From contig JBOHLG010000005.1 of NCBI GenBank assembly GCA_050729515.1, positions 86,008 to 150,007 of the forward strand: a stretch of DNA of 64,000 nucleotides, read 5' to 3'. Positions 27,321 through 35,606 of the stretch are shown here, one piece after another; position 1 is the stretch's first letter; each line of letters opens with the position of its first letter. The stretch comes from Acaudatibacter sp050729515 (GTDB lineage Bacteria > Pseudomonadota > Alphaproteobacteria > Caulobacterales > Caulobacteraceae). The translations under genes were made by a program, and so were the position numbers. The notes below the pieces were generated by a model. The model ran no database searches. It saw only the letters and a program-made list of their open reading frames with translations, and was not told where the DNA came from.

Positions 27321-29312
27321 TCAGATGAGGGCGACCGCCAGGATCAAGACGAGCAGCACGCCGATCAGGGCTAGGTAGAAGTCCAGCCGGCCCGACTGAA
27401 GCGCCCTCAGCCGGGTTGCGGTCCCCGTGACGAGGCGTTCGACGGGCCGAAAGAGCAGTGGCCCGAAAACGGGCGCGACATCGTGTTCGAAGAGGAGCCT
27501 GCGCACGAAATAAGGATGTCCGTTCCCGTTCGGCGCCGCCTCGCGCGTCGTAGTCTCGGTAGGCCGGTAAACGAAGCTGTAGAAAGTGCGCAGCGCATTC
27601 GAAAACGCGAGCGCGGTGGTCGCGACCCGGGTCGGGTTCCGCTCACGTCCCCCATACCAGACCGGCGCAGCCCTCGGTCTCGCCCTCCAGCTCGGAAAGA
27701 GCAGGAGAATAGGAACGAGGGCGAGCAGCGGCATGGCGATCACCAGCGCGCTCGGCGAAATGAACGCGAACTTGGCGGTGAGCGGGACCAGCTCCCACCC
27801 GTCTCGCATTAGCCCCGCCGTGTCGTGCGCGTAGTCGTACGGCGCGGCACTGCCCAGGGAGCCGAGCCAGACTGGCATTCCGACGGCGAGCGCCAGCACC
27901 CCCAGACCGAGGAAGCCGACAGCAATGCCCGTCCCGGCCGGCGCTCCCCTTCGCACTTCCCGGCCACGCCCGAGCAACCCGATCCCGAGCACCTTGATGA
28001 AGGTGGCGAGCGCGATGGCCACCGTCAGCGCCATTCCGGCCCCCGCCAGGACGAGAAGAAGCCGATCCCCGAGCCTGGGAAGATGGAAGCCCTGGAAGAT
28101 CGTCTGGAAAAGATACCACTCGCTGACAAAGCCAGCCTGGGGCGGCATGGCTGACAGGCTCATCCCGGCGAACACCGCGCCCAGGCCGTAGAGCCACAGG
28201 CTCTTGCGCAAGAGCCCGGACTGACGAAGTTCGTAATTCCCCGTGGCCCGATAGACGCCATCCGCCGTGAGGAAGAGCGCGGTCTTGGCGAGCGAGTGGC
28301 CGGCGAGATGAAGGAGGGCGACGATCCAGGCCAGACTTGCAAGCTCAGGCAGGCCGCCCCGCCGGAAGACGAGCGAAGCCCCGAGCAGGACGACCGCGAT
28401 CGAGCCGTTCTCGGCTGACGAGAAGCTGAGGAGGCATCGCCAATCCTCCTGCTGGAAGGCGTAGAGCGCGGTGAGAATCGAACTGACGACGGCGATTGCG
28501 ACGACCAGGGCGTCGAAGAAGAGGAGCGGCGCGGTAGCGTTGAGCGGGAGCCAGTCGGCCAGACCCCGGGCTAGGCCGAAGAAGGCGGCGTTCAGGATGA
28601 CGCCCGAAAGAAGGCCGCCGGAAGCTCCGCTGCCGGCGCCGTAGCTCTCGGGGAACCACTCGTAGAAGGGAAGAAGACCCAGCTTCGCCCCAAAGCCGAC
28701 CAGCAACAAAAGCCCGAGGATGAGTTGCTGGCCGGGGGAAAGAGTTTCAGCGACCCGCGCGAAATCGGAGAACGCAAAGCTGTGGCCCGCGCCCGCCCAG
28801 ACGAGGAAGGCCAGCATGAGGGCAACCGAGCCGACCTCCAGCAAAGCGAGCATGAAGAGGACCGGGCGGCCAGTCTCGGAAGCCAGCCGCTCGGAGAGAA
28901 TCATTAGCGCGCCGCCCAGGCTCATCAGCTCCCAGGCGACCAGGAAGCCGACGCCGTCCTGGACGCCGAAGACGCCGAGGGCGCCAATCAGGGCTGCGGC
29001 GGCGCCGAAACTCCAGCCGGCTTTCTTCGAGGGACTGCCGAGCCACACGGCCGGGATCGCCGCCAGCAGCCCGAAAAGGAGCAGCCAGGCCGCGCTGGGG
29101 TCGATCGTGAACCAAGTCCCTGCGCCAGCGACTCCCATCAAGAGGCGCGTCGCGGCTGTCCCCGATGGCAAGCTCAGAATCGCCGCCACGATTGCGACGA
29201 GGCAGCCGAACGTCAGTGCAATCCGGGCGACCCACGCGGGCCGGGCAACCAGGGCGAGAACCGCCCCGGCCATCCAGAGGCAAACCGCAGCGGCGTAGAG
29301 TTCACCTGGCAA
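27321..29312 (-). CDS. Antiporter-like membrane subunit (HyfB/NuoL-type) of an Ehr-like complex
   Basis: A 663-residue membrane protein of the proton-conducting (NuoL/M/N-MrpA/D) family. The core is VGFLVAWELMSLGGALMIL near residue 120, then GFGAKLGLLPFYEWFPESYG near 210 with the Lys of the half-channel, and the Lys/His region HLAGHSLAKTALFLTADGVY near 330. About 16 hydrophobic spans are present, matching the long HyfB/HycC type. It is the last gene of the operon, starting at a TTG with AGGAGG six bases before, and overlaps the Fe-S subunit gene by 11 bp. Confidence 0.88.
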   Translation of the reverse strand: MPGELYAAAVCLWMAGAVLALVARPAWVARIALTFGCLVAIVAAILSLPSGTAATRLLMGVAGAGTWFTIDPSAAWLLLFGLLAAIPAVWLGSPSKKAGWSFGAAAALIGALGVFGVQDGVGFLVAWELMSLGGALMILSERLASETGRPVLFMLALLEVGSVALMLAFLVWAGAGHSFAFSDFARVAETLSPGQQLILGLLLLVGFGAKLGLLPFYEWFPESYGAGSGASGGLLSGVILNAAFFGLARGLADWLPLNATAPLLFFDALVVAIAVVSSILTALYAFQQEDWRCLLSFSSAENGSIAVVLLGASLVFRRGGLPELASLAWIVALLHLAGHSLAKTALFLTADGVYRATGNYELRQSGLLRKSLWLYGLGAVFAGMSLSAMPPQAGFVSEWYLFQTIFQGFHLPRLGDRLLLVLAGAGMALTVAIALATFIKVLGIGLLGRGREVRRGAPAGTGIAVGFLGLGVLALAVGMPVWLGSLGSAAPYDYAHDTAGLMRDGWELVPLTAKFAFISPSALVIAMPLLALVPILLLFPSWRARPRAAPVWYGGRERNPTRVATTALAFSNALRTFYSFVYRPTETTTREAAPNGNGHPYFVRRLLFEHDVAPVFGPLLFRPVERLVTGTATRLRALQSGRLDFYLALIGVLLVLILAVALI

Positions 29313-30108
29313 AGCGCCCCTCCTTTACTCTTTGCGGCGCGCGCTTCAGCAGCATCAGTAAGGCTTCGATGATCGCCGCCGGATTGGGTGGGCAGCCGGG
29401 CAGATAGACGTCCACCGGGATCACGCCATCGAGACCATGTCCGCAGGAATATCCCCCTTCGACGATGCCGCCGGAGACGGCGCAGGTCCCGACGGCGATG
29501 ACCCACTTGGGATCGGGCATGGCGGCGTAGGTGCGCTGCAGCGGGTCGAGCATCGCGTAGGTCACCGGACCGGTCACCAGCAGGACATCGGCGAAACGAG
29601 GTGAGGGGGTGAAGAAGATCCCCAGCCGGTGCAGATTGTAGAAGGGGTTGTTCAAGGCCTGGAGCTCGGACTCGCAGCCGTTGCACGAGCCGGCGTCGAC
29701 ATGACGAACATGCAGACTGCGCCTGAAGGCCGAACCCGCCCGTCCGCGCTTGCCCGCCTGGCCCTCCGGCCTCGCATCGAAGGTCTTCAGGTCTTCGCGG
29801 TCGGCGACGCCGAAAGCCCAGTCGTTGGAATAGTCCAACGCGCCGGTCGGACAGGCTTCGACGCACAGTTGACAAACGATGCAGCGGCCGTAGTCGATCT
29901 CGAGCCTGACTTTCCCGCCTTCGTCCGGGGGCGCGAGGCGAATGGCGGCGGTCGGGCAGGCCTCGGCGCAGCGAGTGCATCTGTCGTCGCAAAGCTCGGC
30001 CTGGTAGCGCGGCATGCCCAAGAGCCCGGCCTGCCCATCGTCGCCCTTGGCCGGCCACGGGGTGGTCGCCTTGCCCTTGCGAAGTCCAAAGAAGCTCCAG
30101 AGAGTCAC
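29302..30108 (-). CDS. Fused ferredoxin / NuoB-type small subunit (HyfI-like)
   Basis: A 268-residue fusion. Residues about 35-100 form a dicluster ferredoxin with CDDRCTRCAEACP (first spacing is three residues, not the usual two) and CIVCQLCVEACP. Residues about 135-260 are the small subunit related to NuoB/HyfI, with the N2-type cluster ligands in GSCNGCE, GTCAVSGG and LPGCPPNP. All cluster cysteines are retained, so electron transfer should work. In Hyf and Hyc these are two proteins (HyfA/H or HycF and HyfI/HycG). The GTG start is four bases after the large-subunit stop. It precedes HyfB. Confidence 0.9.
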   Translation of the reverse strand: MTLWSFFGLRKGKATTPWPAKGDDGQAGLLGMPRYQAELCDDRCTRCAEACPTAAIRLAPPDEGGKVRLEIDYGRCIVCQLCVEACPTGALDYSNDWAFGVADREDLKTFDARPEGQAGKRGRAGSAFRRSLHVRHVDAGSCNGCESELQALNNPFYNLHRLGIFFTPSPRFADVLLVTGPVTYAMLDPLQRTYAAMPDPKWVIAVGTCAVSGGIVEGGYSCGHGLDGVIPVDVYLPGCPPNPAAIIEALLMLLKRAPQRVKEGRFAR

Positions 30109-30112
30109 GGCG

Positions 30113-31594
30113 CTACCGATCGCAACCGGCGATGGTCAGCCCGAAGCTGGCCTCGTTGATCGCATAGTCCATCATGTTGCTGTCGTGCACGGTGAAGGGA
30201 AAGACTCGCCAGTTACTGAAGGAGGGCGACTTGATCTTCACCCGCGCCAGTCGCGCCGCCCGATCGATGTGAACCGCATAGTAAAGCGCACCGCGCGGCG
30301 ACTCCGTCCAACCCAGGCCTTCGCCGCCGGGCGCCATCGAACAGTCGGCCCTTATCGGGCCGGGCTCCAGGCGTTCGAGAGTGTCGGCGATGATCGCGAA
30401 CGAGGCCTCGATCTCCCCGGTTCTCACCTGGGCGCGGGCGTGGGCGTCGCCCGCGGTTCGAGTGGACACGGCCACCGCCTCCGGGTCATAGGCTGCGTAG
30501 GGATAATCGCGCCGCAGATCGATCTCGATGCCCGAGGCGCGCGCGATGGGTCCCGTGGCACCCTGGTCCAGGGCGACCCTCCTCTCGAGAACCCCGGTCG
30601 TGATTAGCCGGTCGAGGTAGCTCCCCGTTTCCTCGAGCAGCTTCACGTAGGTCCGGACTTCGTTCCCCAGCCGCACGAGCTCCGGCCCGAGCCAATCTTC
30701 GGGGTCGAGGTCGCGTCGAAGGCCGCCCGGCACGATCACGCTCCGCAGGAAACGGCTGCCGGTCAGGCGCGCGTTCAACTGCTTGACTCTCTCCTCGAGC
30801 AGCTTGCCTTCGGCGCCCGCCACCTTGAGCGTGGTCATCTCGGCAAGATGGCCGAGATAGTGGAGATGATTGTAGAGGCGCTCGAGCTCGGCCATCAGCG
30901 TCCGAAGCTGACGCGCCCGGATCGGAACTTCGCAGTCCGACGCCGCTTCCACCGCCTGGCTGAAGGCGAGCGCGTGGGCGAGGCTTCCGACCCCGGATAC
31001 CCGCTCGGCGAGAATGGCTCCTGCTACGGCGTTGGCGCCCTGGAAGCGTTTCTCGATGCCCCGGTGCTTGAAGAACAGCTGGGTGTGGAGGTGGAGGATG
31101 TGCTCGCCGATGTAGGCGAAGACAAATTCCGCCGACTCGACGACATCGGCCCGGACCGGTCCCCACGGCAAGCGCTGCACGTCCTCGCCTTCCACCTCGG
31201 GCATGGTGGAGACGTTCTCCATCAAGGCGAGGCGGCCGTTCGGCGGGAAGAGCGGGTCGAATGGGGGCGCCGGCGTCTCGACTCCTGGGTGAAGGATCAG
31301 CCGGTTGGCATCCGGTGATGCCGAGAAACTTACGCCGAACAGGTCGGCGATCTCCCGCTCGTACCAGCCGAGAAGTGGAGAGATCCCGGCGAGGCTCGGA
31401 ACCTCGCCGCTCGGGCGCACAATCCAGCTCTGGTAAGGCTCGCCGGGTGCGGTGGTGACGGTGTAGCGCAGCTCCAGGGCGTCGGGCTTTGGGCGCCACG
31501 CGTAGGCGAAATGCGGCCTGCCGCCGGAAGCCAAGAGGGCCCGAAGCCGCTCGGGAAGATCGGCGATCTCGATCTCGATAGTCGGCGTTCTCAA
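30113..31594 (-). CDS. NuoC-NuoD-type large subunit (HyfG/HycE-like) lacking NiFe ligands
   Basis: A 493-residue fusion of a NuoC-like domain (about 1-120, with LGWYEREIADLFGVSF) and a NuoD-like domain (about 125-493, with HLHTQLFFKHRGIEKRFQG). In group 4 hydrogenases the first nickel motif reads like RICGIC; here residues 198-203 are RVSGVG, so both cysteines are gone while SLAHALAF after it is kept. The C-terminal DPCXXC is also missing: the protein ends ASFGLTIAGCDR. It cannot bind a NiFe centre and is therefore an Ehr-type or complex-I-like subunit. The TTG start overlaps the HyfF stop (TTGA). Confidence 0.9.
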   Translation of the reverse strand: MRTPTIEIEIADLPERLRALLASGGRPHFAYAWRPKPDALELRYTVTTAPGEPYQSWIVRPSGEVPSLAGISPLLGWYEREIADLFGVSFSASPDANRLILHPGVETPAPPFDPLFPPNGRLALMENVSTMPEVEGEDVQRLPWGPVRADVVESAEFVFAYIGEHILHLHTQLFFKHRGIEKRFQGANAVAGAILAERVSGVGSLAHALAFSQAVEAASDCEVPIRARQLRTLMAELERLYNHLHYLGHLAEMTTLKVAGAEGKLLEERVKQLNARLTGSRFLRSVIVPGGLRRDLDPEDWLGPELVRLGNEVRTYVKLLEETGSYLDRLITTGVLERRVALDQGATGPIARASGIEIDLRRDYPYAAYDPEAVAVSTRTAGDAHARAQVRTGEIEASFAIIADTLERLEPGPIRADCSMAPGGEGLGWTESPRGALYYAVHIDRAARLARVKIKSPSFSNWRVFPFTVHDSNMMDYAINEASFGLTIAGCDR

Positions 31595-33054
31595 GGGGCA
31601 ACCCCCGCGAGCGCGCCATGGATTAGGCCGAAGTACCTCCAGAGCGATTCCGGCCACCAGAAGCCGAAGACGACGAGCGGGGCGAGCGCCATGGCCATGG
31701 GGGCGACGCACCAGGCGCTGATGCTGGCGACCGGCCCATGAACTGTCGGGGGCTCGTAGTACATGGTCCGGAAGTGGTTCAGGAATCCGACGAACACAAC
31801 GACCAGGAAAATGGCCATCACAACAACCGCCCAGGCGAAGGACTTCTCCATCCCGCCGCGCATGATCGTGATCTCGCTGAGGAAAGGCGCGAAGATCGGT
31901 GCGCCGGTGATCGCCACGGCGCCGGCGAGCCAGAGGGCGCCGGCGCGCGGGAACGAGGCCATGAACTGCCGGATGCCGCTCATCTCCTTGACGCCGAAGC
32001 TGCGCATCGCGCTACCGGCGCCGAAGAACATCAGCGACTTGTTGAGCGAATGGTTCAGCATGTGGAAGAGCGCGCCGGCCACGCCGAAGACGCCCCCGAA
32101 TCCAAAGCCGAGGGTGATGACTCCCATGTGCTCCACGCTGGAGTAGGCCATGAGACGCTTCACCCCCTCCTGGCGGACGATGAAGAGCGCGCCGATGGCC
32201 AGGGAGAAGAGCCCGAAGGCGACGACGGCGAGGTGACTCAGCAAGCCCACGTGGGCTGCATCGGCGATGCCCAGCAGGCGCACGATTCCCACCATGGCTG
32301 CGTTGAGCAGAGCGCCCGAAAGCATGGCCGAGACCGGCGCCGGCGCTTCGCTGTGGGCATCCGGCAGCCAGGTGTGCATGGGGGCGAGGCCCGCCTTGGT
32401 CCCATAGCCGACCAGGCTGAGCAGGAAGGCGAGCGTCACCAGCGCCGGGCTCATGCGCGGGGCCGCGGTCCGCAGCGCCTGCCAGGTCAGCTCGTAGACC
32501 GGCCCAAGCACGAAGGTTCCAGCCCAATAAAAGAGCACGACGCCGAGGAGCGCGAGGCTGATCCCGGTGGAGACGACAATGATGTACTTCCAGGCCGCCT
32601 CCATGTTCTCGGCCTGCCGCTCGAAGGCGACGAGGAAGGTGCTGACCAACGTCGTCAGCTCGATCGCAATCCAATAGACGCCCACGTTGTTGATCAGGGG
32701 AGCCGCGAGCATCGTCAAGGCGAAGGCCGGGAACAGGGTGTAGAACCACCAGAGCCTCGGCTCCTCGTCGAGGGTGCGCATGTATCCGACGGCGAAGATC
32801 GAGGCGAGAAAGTAGACGAGCGCGGTGCACACCACGACCCAGGCCCCGAGCCCGTCCAGGCCGATATAGCCGCCGAGGTAAAACCTGGTCCCGCCGCTTG
32901 CAAAGATCGGCAGCGGCAAGGCTGTGGCCAAGACCGCGACGCTGGCGATGAGATTCACGAACTCGGCGCTCCTCGCGTTGCGGATGGCGAGATTGATGAG
33001 CGCCGCCGCGGCGGGGGCGCCGGCCATGATCAGGAGCAGGTCGCCGGGCGTCAT
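31591..33054 (-). CDS. Antiporter-like membrane subunit (HyfF/NuoN-type) of the Ehr-like complex
   Basis: A 487-residue proton-conducting membrane subunit with about fourteen hydrophobic spans. Signatures are VYWIAIELTTLVSTFLVAF near residue 120, GYGTKAGLAPMHTWLPDAHSE near 215 (key Lys of the channel) and FHMLNHSLNKSLMFFGAGS near 320. It is the second antiporter-like subunit of the operon. The ATG at 33054 overlaps the HyfE stop (ATGA) and its own stop overlaps the large-subunit TTG start, so translation is chained through three genes. Confidence 0.9.
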   Translation of the reverse strand: MTPGDLLLIMAGAPAAAALINLAIRNARSAEFVNLIASVAVLATALPLPIFASGGTRFYLGGYIGLDGLGAWVVVCTALVYFLASIFAVGYMRTLDEEPRLWWFYTLFPAFALTMLAAPLINNVGVYWIAIELTTLVSTFLVAFERQAENMEAAWKYIIVVSTGISLALLGVVLFYWAGTFVLGPVYELTWQALRTAAPRMSPALVTLAFLLSLVGYGTKAGLAPMHTWLPDAHSEAPAPVSAMLSGALLNAAMVGIVRLLGIADAAHVGLLSHLAVVAFGLFSLAIGALFIVRQEGVKRLMAYSSVEHMGVITLGFGFGGVFGVAGALFHMLNHSLNKSLMFFGAGSAMRSFGVKEMSGIRQFMASFPRAGALWLAGAVAITGAPIFAPFLSEITIMRGGMEKSFAWAVVVMAIFLVVVFVGFLNHFRTMYYEPPTVHGPVASISAWCVAPMAMALAPLVVFGFWWPESLWRYFGLIHGALAGVAP

Positions 33055-33731
33055 CCGACCAGCCTCTTCAATTCTCGGCTGCTGGTCGTGCCCGCGGCCG
33101 TGGAGAGATACCTCACCAGGACACCGAAGCAGGCGACGGCGACGAGCAGGTCGAAGAGGATGACGATCTCGATCAACATCGGCATGCCGGGCGCCAGCAC
33201 CTGGGCGCCGAGAAAGATTCCGTTCTCGAGGACAAGAAGGCCCAGCACCTGGCTGATCGCTTCGAAGCGGATCGCCAGCATCAGGAATCCGATCAGCTTC
33301 ATCGACAGCATGACGGTGAGCGCGAGCACCGCGACCGTGCCGGCGAGCCCGAGCTCCGCGCCCACCCGCCTGGCGACCACGAGCGCGAAAACGACGCTGA
33401 AGGCGCCGATGATGAGGGCGCTTGCGGGCTGGAGGCTGACATGGGCCTCGCGGGCGACGTCGAGCCGTCGGATGATCCGCCAGATGAAATAGGGAAGGAT
33501 CACGCCCCTGAAGACGGCGGTGAGGGCGGCGATCAGGTAGAGTTCCGAAAAGCCCGTGTAGAATCCGATCGTCGCCGAAAGGATCGCGATGAGCCAGGAC
33601 TCGGCGGCGAAAGCATAGAGGTAGTTGATCAGCCAGCGCGAGCCCAGCATCACGAAGGTCAAAAGCAGCGAGGCGATCGCCAGTAGGCTGAATATGGAGG
33701 AAGCGATCGGCGGGAGGGTGTGAAAGGTCAT
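33051..33731 (-). CDS. HyfE-like membrane subunit (NuoK-related)
   Basis: A 226-residue protein with about seven hydrophobic helices, matching HyfE in length. The C-terminal half contains a NuoK-like segment (FEAISQVLGLLVLENGIFLGA near residue 170, with conserved Glu). The ATG at 33731 lies two bases after the stop of the NuoH-like gene, which gives MTFHTLPPIASSIF; longer upstream readings do not resemble a membrane protein. HyfE subunits contribute to the proton path beside the NuoH-type subunit. Confidence 0.85.
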   Translation of the reverse strand: MTFHTLPPIASSIFSLLAIASLLLTFVMLGSRWLINYLYAFAAESWLIAILSATIGFYTGFSELYLIAALTAVFRGVILPYFIWRIIRRLDVAREAHVSLQPASALIIGAFSVVFALVVARRVGAELGLAGTVAVLALTVMLSMKLIGFLMLAIRFEAISQVLGLLVLENGIFLGAQVLAPGMPMLIEIVILFDLLVAVACFGVLVRYLSTAAGTTSSRELKRLVG

Positions 33732-33733
33732 GT

Positions 33734-34681
33734 TCAGCCCAGCTGCGTTCCGATGATTGCGAGCACCGCAAGCAGGAATGACGCGGCCAGGGGCTCCTGA
33801 TAGCGATAGAAGCGCAGCCGCGACTGGACGGTCTCGACCAACACGACCGCACAGGCGACCAGAACGAACTTTGCGATGAGGCCGGCGGCCGCGCCGAGAG
33901 CGCCGAAAGCCGTCCCTTGGTGAGAAAGTCCCCAAGGTAAGGTCAGCACGTTGCAGAAGATGGTGTAGAGGATGAATTGCTTCATCATCGAAGCCCACTT
34001 GAGCAAACCGAGCAGAGGTCCCGAATATTCGAGCACCCTCGCCTCCTCGATCATGTAGACCTCGACGTGGGTGTTCGAGTGGATCGGCAGGCGATCGGTC
34101 TCGACGAGCAGGAGGACGAAAAAGGCCGCGACGAGGAAAAGGTGCGCGGGGCTGAAGTAGACGGCGGTGCTCCCAACCAGCAGGTGATTGACCACGAACG
34201 GCAACATCGACTTGGCGAGAAGGCTGATGCCGATGAACACCAGGATCAAAGTGGGCTCGGCCAGGATCGTGAGCATCACCGCCCGGCTCGAGCCGATGCC
34301 CCCGTAGGCGCCGCCGCTGTCGAGTCCCGCGAGCAGGATCATGAACGATCCCAAGGTGAGGATCAGACCGCCGCCCAGGAGATCGCCCATGTCCGAATAG
34401 GGCAGCGGAAAATCGGTGAGGACCGGGATCACGATCGGCACCGTCAGCATGCAGGTGAAGGCGACGATCGGCGCCGTCCAGTGAATCGCCGAGGCGGTGT
34501 CGGGAACTACGATATGCTTATGGAAGAGCTTCCAAAGGTCCCGGTAGGGCTGGAATACACTCGGACCTCGAGCGCGCTGGACGCGCTCCTCCAGCTTGAC
34601 GATCACGCCCTGAATCAGCGGCGACAACAGGAGAACGGTCAGAACCTGCCCGATCTGGAGCAGGATATCATGCGGCGTCAC
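33734..34681 (-). CDS. NuoH/HyfC-type membrane subunit, first gene of the Ehr-like operon
   Basis: A 315-residue subunit of the complex I subunit 1 family. It has eight hydrophobic helices and the conserved loops GVIVKLEERVQRARGPSVFQ near residue 30 and LVETDRLPIHSNTHVEVYMI near 200, which form the quinone-side and channel residues in complex I. The start is taken as GTG 34681, which overlaps the stop of a small upstream ORF by GTGA; a TTG at 34735 is the alternative. The subunit anchors the peripheral arm to the membrane arm. Confidence 0.87.
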   Translation of the reverse strand: MTPHDILLQIGQVLTVLLLSPLIQGVIVKLEERVQRARGPSVFQPYRDLWKLFHKHIVVPDTASAIHWTAPIVAFTCMLTVPIVIPVLTDFPLPYSDMGDLLGGGLILTLGSFMILLAGLDSGGAYGGIGSSRAVMLTILAEPTLILVFIGISLLAKSMLPFVVNHLLVGSTAVYFSPAHLFLVAAFFVLLLVETDRLPIHSNTHVEVYMIEEARVLEYSGPLLGLLKWASMMKQFILYTIFCNVLTLPWGLSHQGTAFGALGAAAGLIAKFVLVACAVVLVETVQSRLRFYRYQEPLAASFLLAVLAIIGTQLG

Positions 34682-34776
34682 GGACGCGCCGCCCGAGTCG
34701 ACAGTTCGAGAGCGAGTCCCGCCAATCGTCCGCAAAGGGCGGCTTCCGCGAGCCCAGGCGCGTATGCCAGGATCAT
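34678..34776 (-). CDS. Candidate 32-residue leader peptide coupled to the Ehr-like operon
   Basis: An ATG at 34776 after AAGGAG opens a 32-codon frame (MILAYAPGLAEAALCGRLAG and twelve more residues) whose TGA overlaps the GTG start of the NuoH-like gene. The overlap suggests translational coupling. The peptide has no homologue I recognise. Its start region is one arm of an inverted repeat. Whether it is translated is unproven. Confidence 0.45.
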   Translation of the reverse strand: MILAYAPGLAEAALCGRLAGLALELSTRAARP

Positions 34777-34812
34777 GACTCCTTCCCCCGTTCGAGGATG
34801 GCCAGGAGTCAT
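34775..34812 (-). promoter_or_regulatory. Inverted repeat covering the ribosome site of the leader ORF
   Basis: ATGACTCC at 34775-34782 and GGAGTCAT at 34805-34812 are perfect inverted repeats of eight bases with a 22-base loop. In the minus-strand transcript the downstream arm contains the GGAG ribosome site and the first two bases of the leader start codon, so the hairpin would block initiation. A transcription-factor operator is an alternative reading. Confidence 0.4.
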
Positions 34813-34888
34813 CAGCCCAAGGCGGTTACACGGCGAACTCCATCGCCGGACGCTACGGCTGCCATGTGAGATTGGCGGGCGGGTCTTG

Positions 34889-35178
34889 TCAATCGCGCCA
34901 TACCGAACTCAGGGGACGACCGGCCTTACCGTGGACGGTGCACATCCATATGCCGTTGCTTTGATGGCGCCGCTGCTCCGACGTCATGCGGAGGTCGAAG
35001 CGGGCCCCTCCCCAGACGCGGCCGTATTGTGGGCGCCGATGCCGACAACGATCACGCCGTCCCCGAATTTCGCGGCGCCGATCGTGCGCGCGTGCGGACA
35101 CCCGGGATACGCGCAAAGGTAGCCTTGGCGTCCGGCGAGACGACGCTTTGCCGCTGCGGTGAATTCGTCCCGACTCAT
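34889..35178 (-). pseudogene. Frameshifted and truncated HNH-like endonuclease gene
   Basis: From an ATG at 35178 the frame encodes MSRDEFTAAAKRRLAGRQGY, LCAYPGC, then VVGIGAHNTAASGEGP. This follows small HNH-like proteins in which a Cys pair is followed by AAHITAAS-type sequence. After GP (near 35005) the similarity jumps to another frame: RFDLRMTSEQRRHQ, SNGIWMCTVHGK. A single missing base in the GGGCCC run would explain the shift. After HGK near 34915 the expected VD-type sequence is replaced, so the 3' end is also gone. This marks the probable right edge of the island. Confidence 0.65.
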
Positions 35179-35606
35179 CGCTCCGGCGGGGCCTGGGCCT
35201 TTGATGGCGGGCAGGCTCGTCGGACGGGGACGTTTCGCAAGTTTGCTCGCTCGCCCGTCGTGAAACCCCCGGATCTGAGAGGCGCCGCAGCTGATGAAGG
35301 ATTGGACGGTCTTTGGAGCGTTCGGCGCGTAAGTCGACCTTGTAAGTTGAGCTGCGAGCCATGCTCTGCCCAAAAAGGATTGCGTCTTCTAAGGCCCGCT
35401 CAGGTGTCGAACATCGCCCCTCAACACTGTCCCAGAAACCGGCGTTGGCCGACCGACGCGGCGGCAGTGCGGAAAGGCCCCTTGTCGTACCCCTCGGGAC
35501 TCGAGCGCCCGATTTTGACCACGAACATCGCTTCGAGGCCTCCACTGTATTCGACTTGTTGCAGATTTCGCCTTCCAAGCATAGCTTGGGTGTGACAAGG
35601 ACGCAT
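35179..35606. other. 428-bp intergenic region with no gene seen
   Basis: No frame here has coding character or family similarity. It separates the broken HNH-like gene from the serine hydrolase gene and presumably holds the promoter of the latter, whose ribosome site AAGGA lies just before 35607. Confidence 0.6.

Larger units (their letters stand above)
23511..34915. mobile_element. Putative genomic island carrying an Ehr-like complex
   Basis: About 11.4 kb whose left edge interrupts a histidine-phosphatase gene and truncates an unrelated gene on the other strand. Its right edge lies in a truncated HNH-like gene. Between them are an MFS transporter, a dynamin-like GTPase, a DUF190 protein and a six-gene membrane oxidoreductase operon, none of which relate to the flanking genes. 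No integrase, transposase or clear terminal repeat was seen, so the limits are approximate and the mechanism unknown. Confidence 0.45.

Noticed and set aside
30113..31594. Naming the large subunit a group 4 NiFe hydrogenase (HycE/HyfG)
   Set aside because: The overall similarity is there, but both nickel-ligating cysteine pairs are absent, so hydrogenase activity is not supported.
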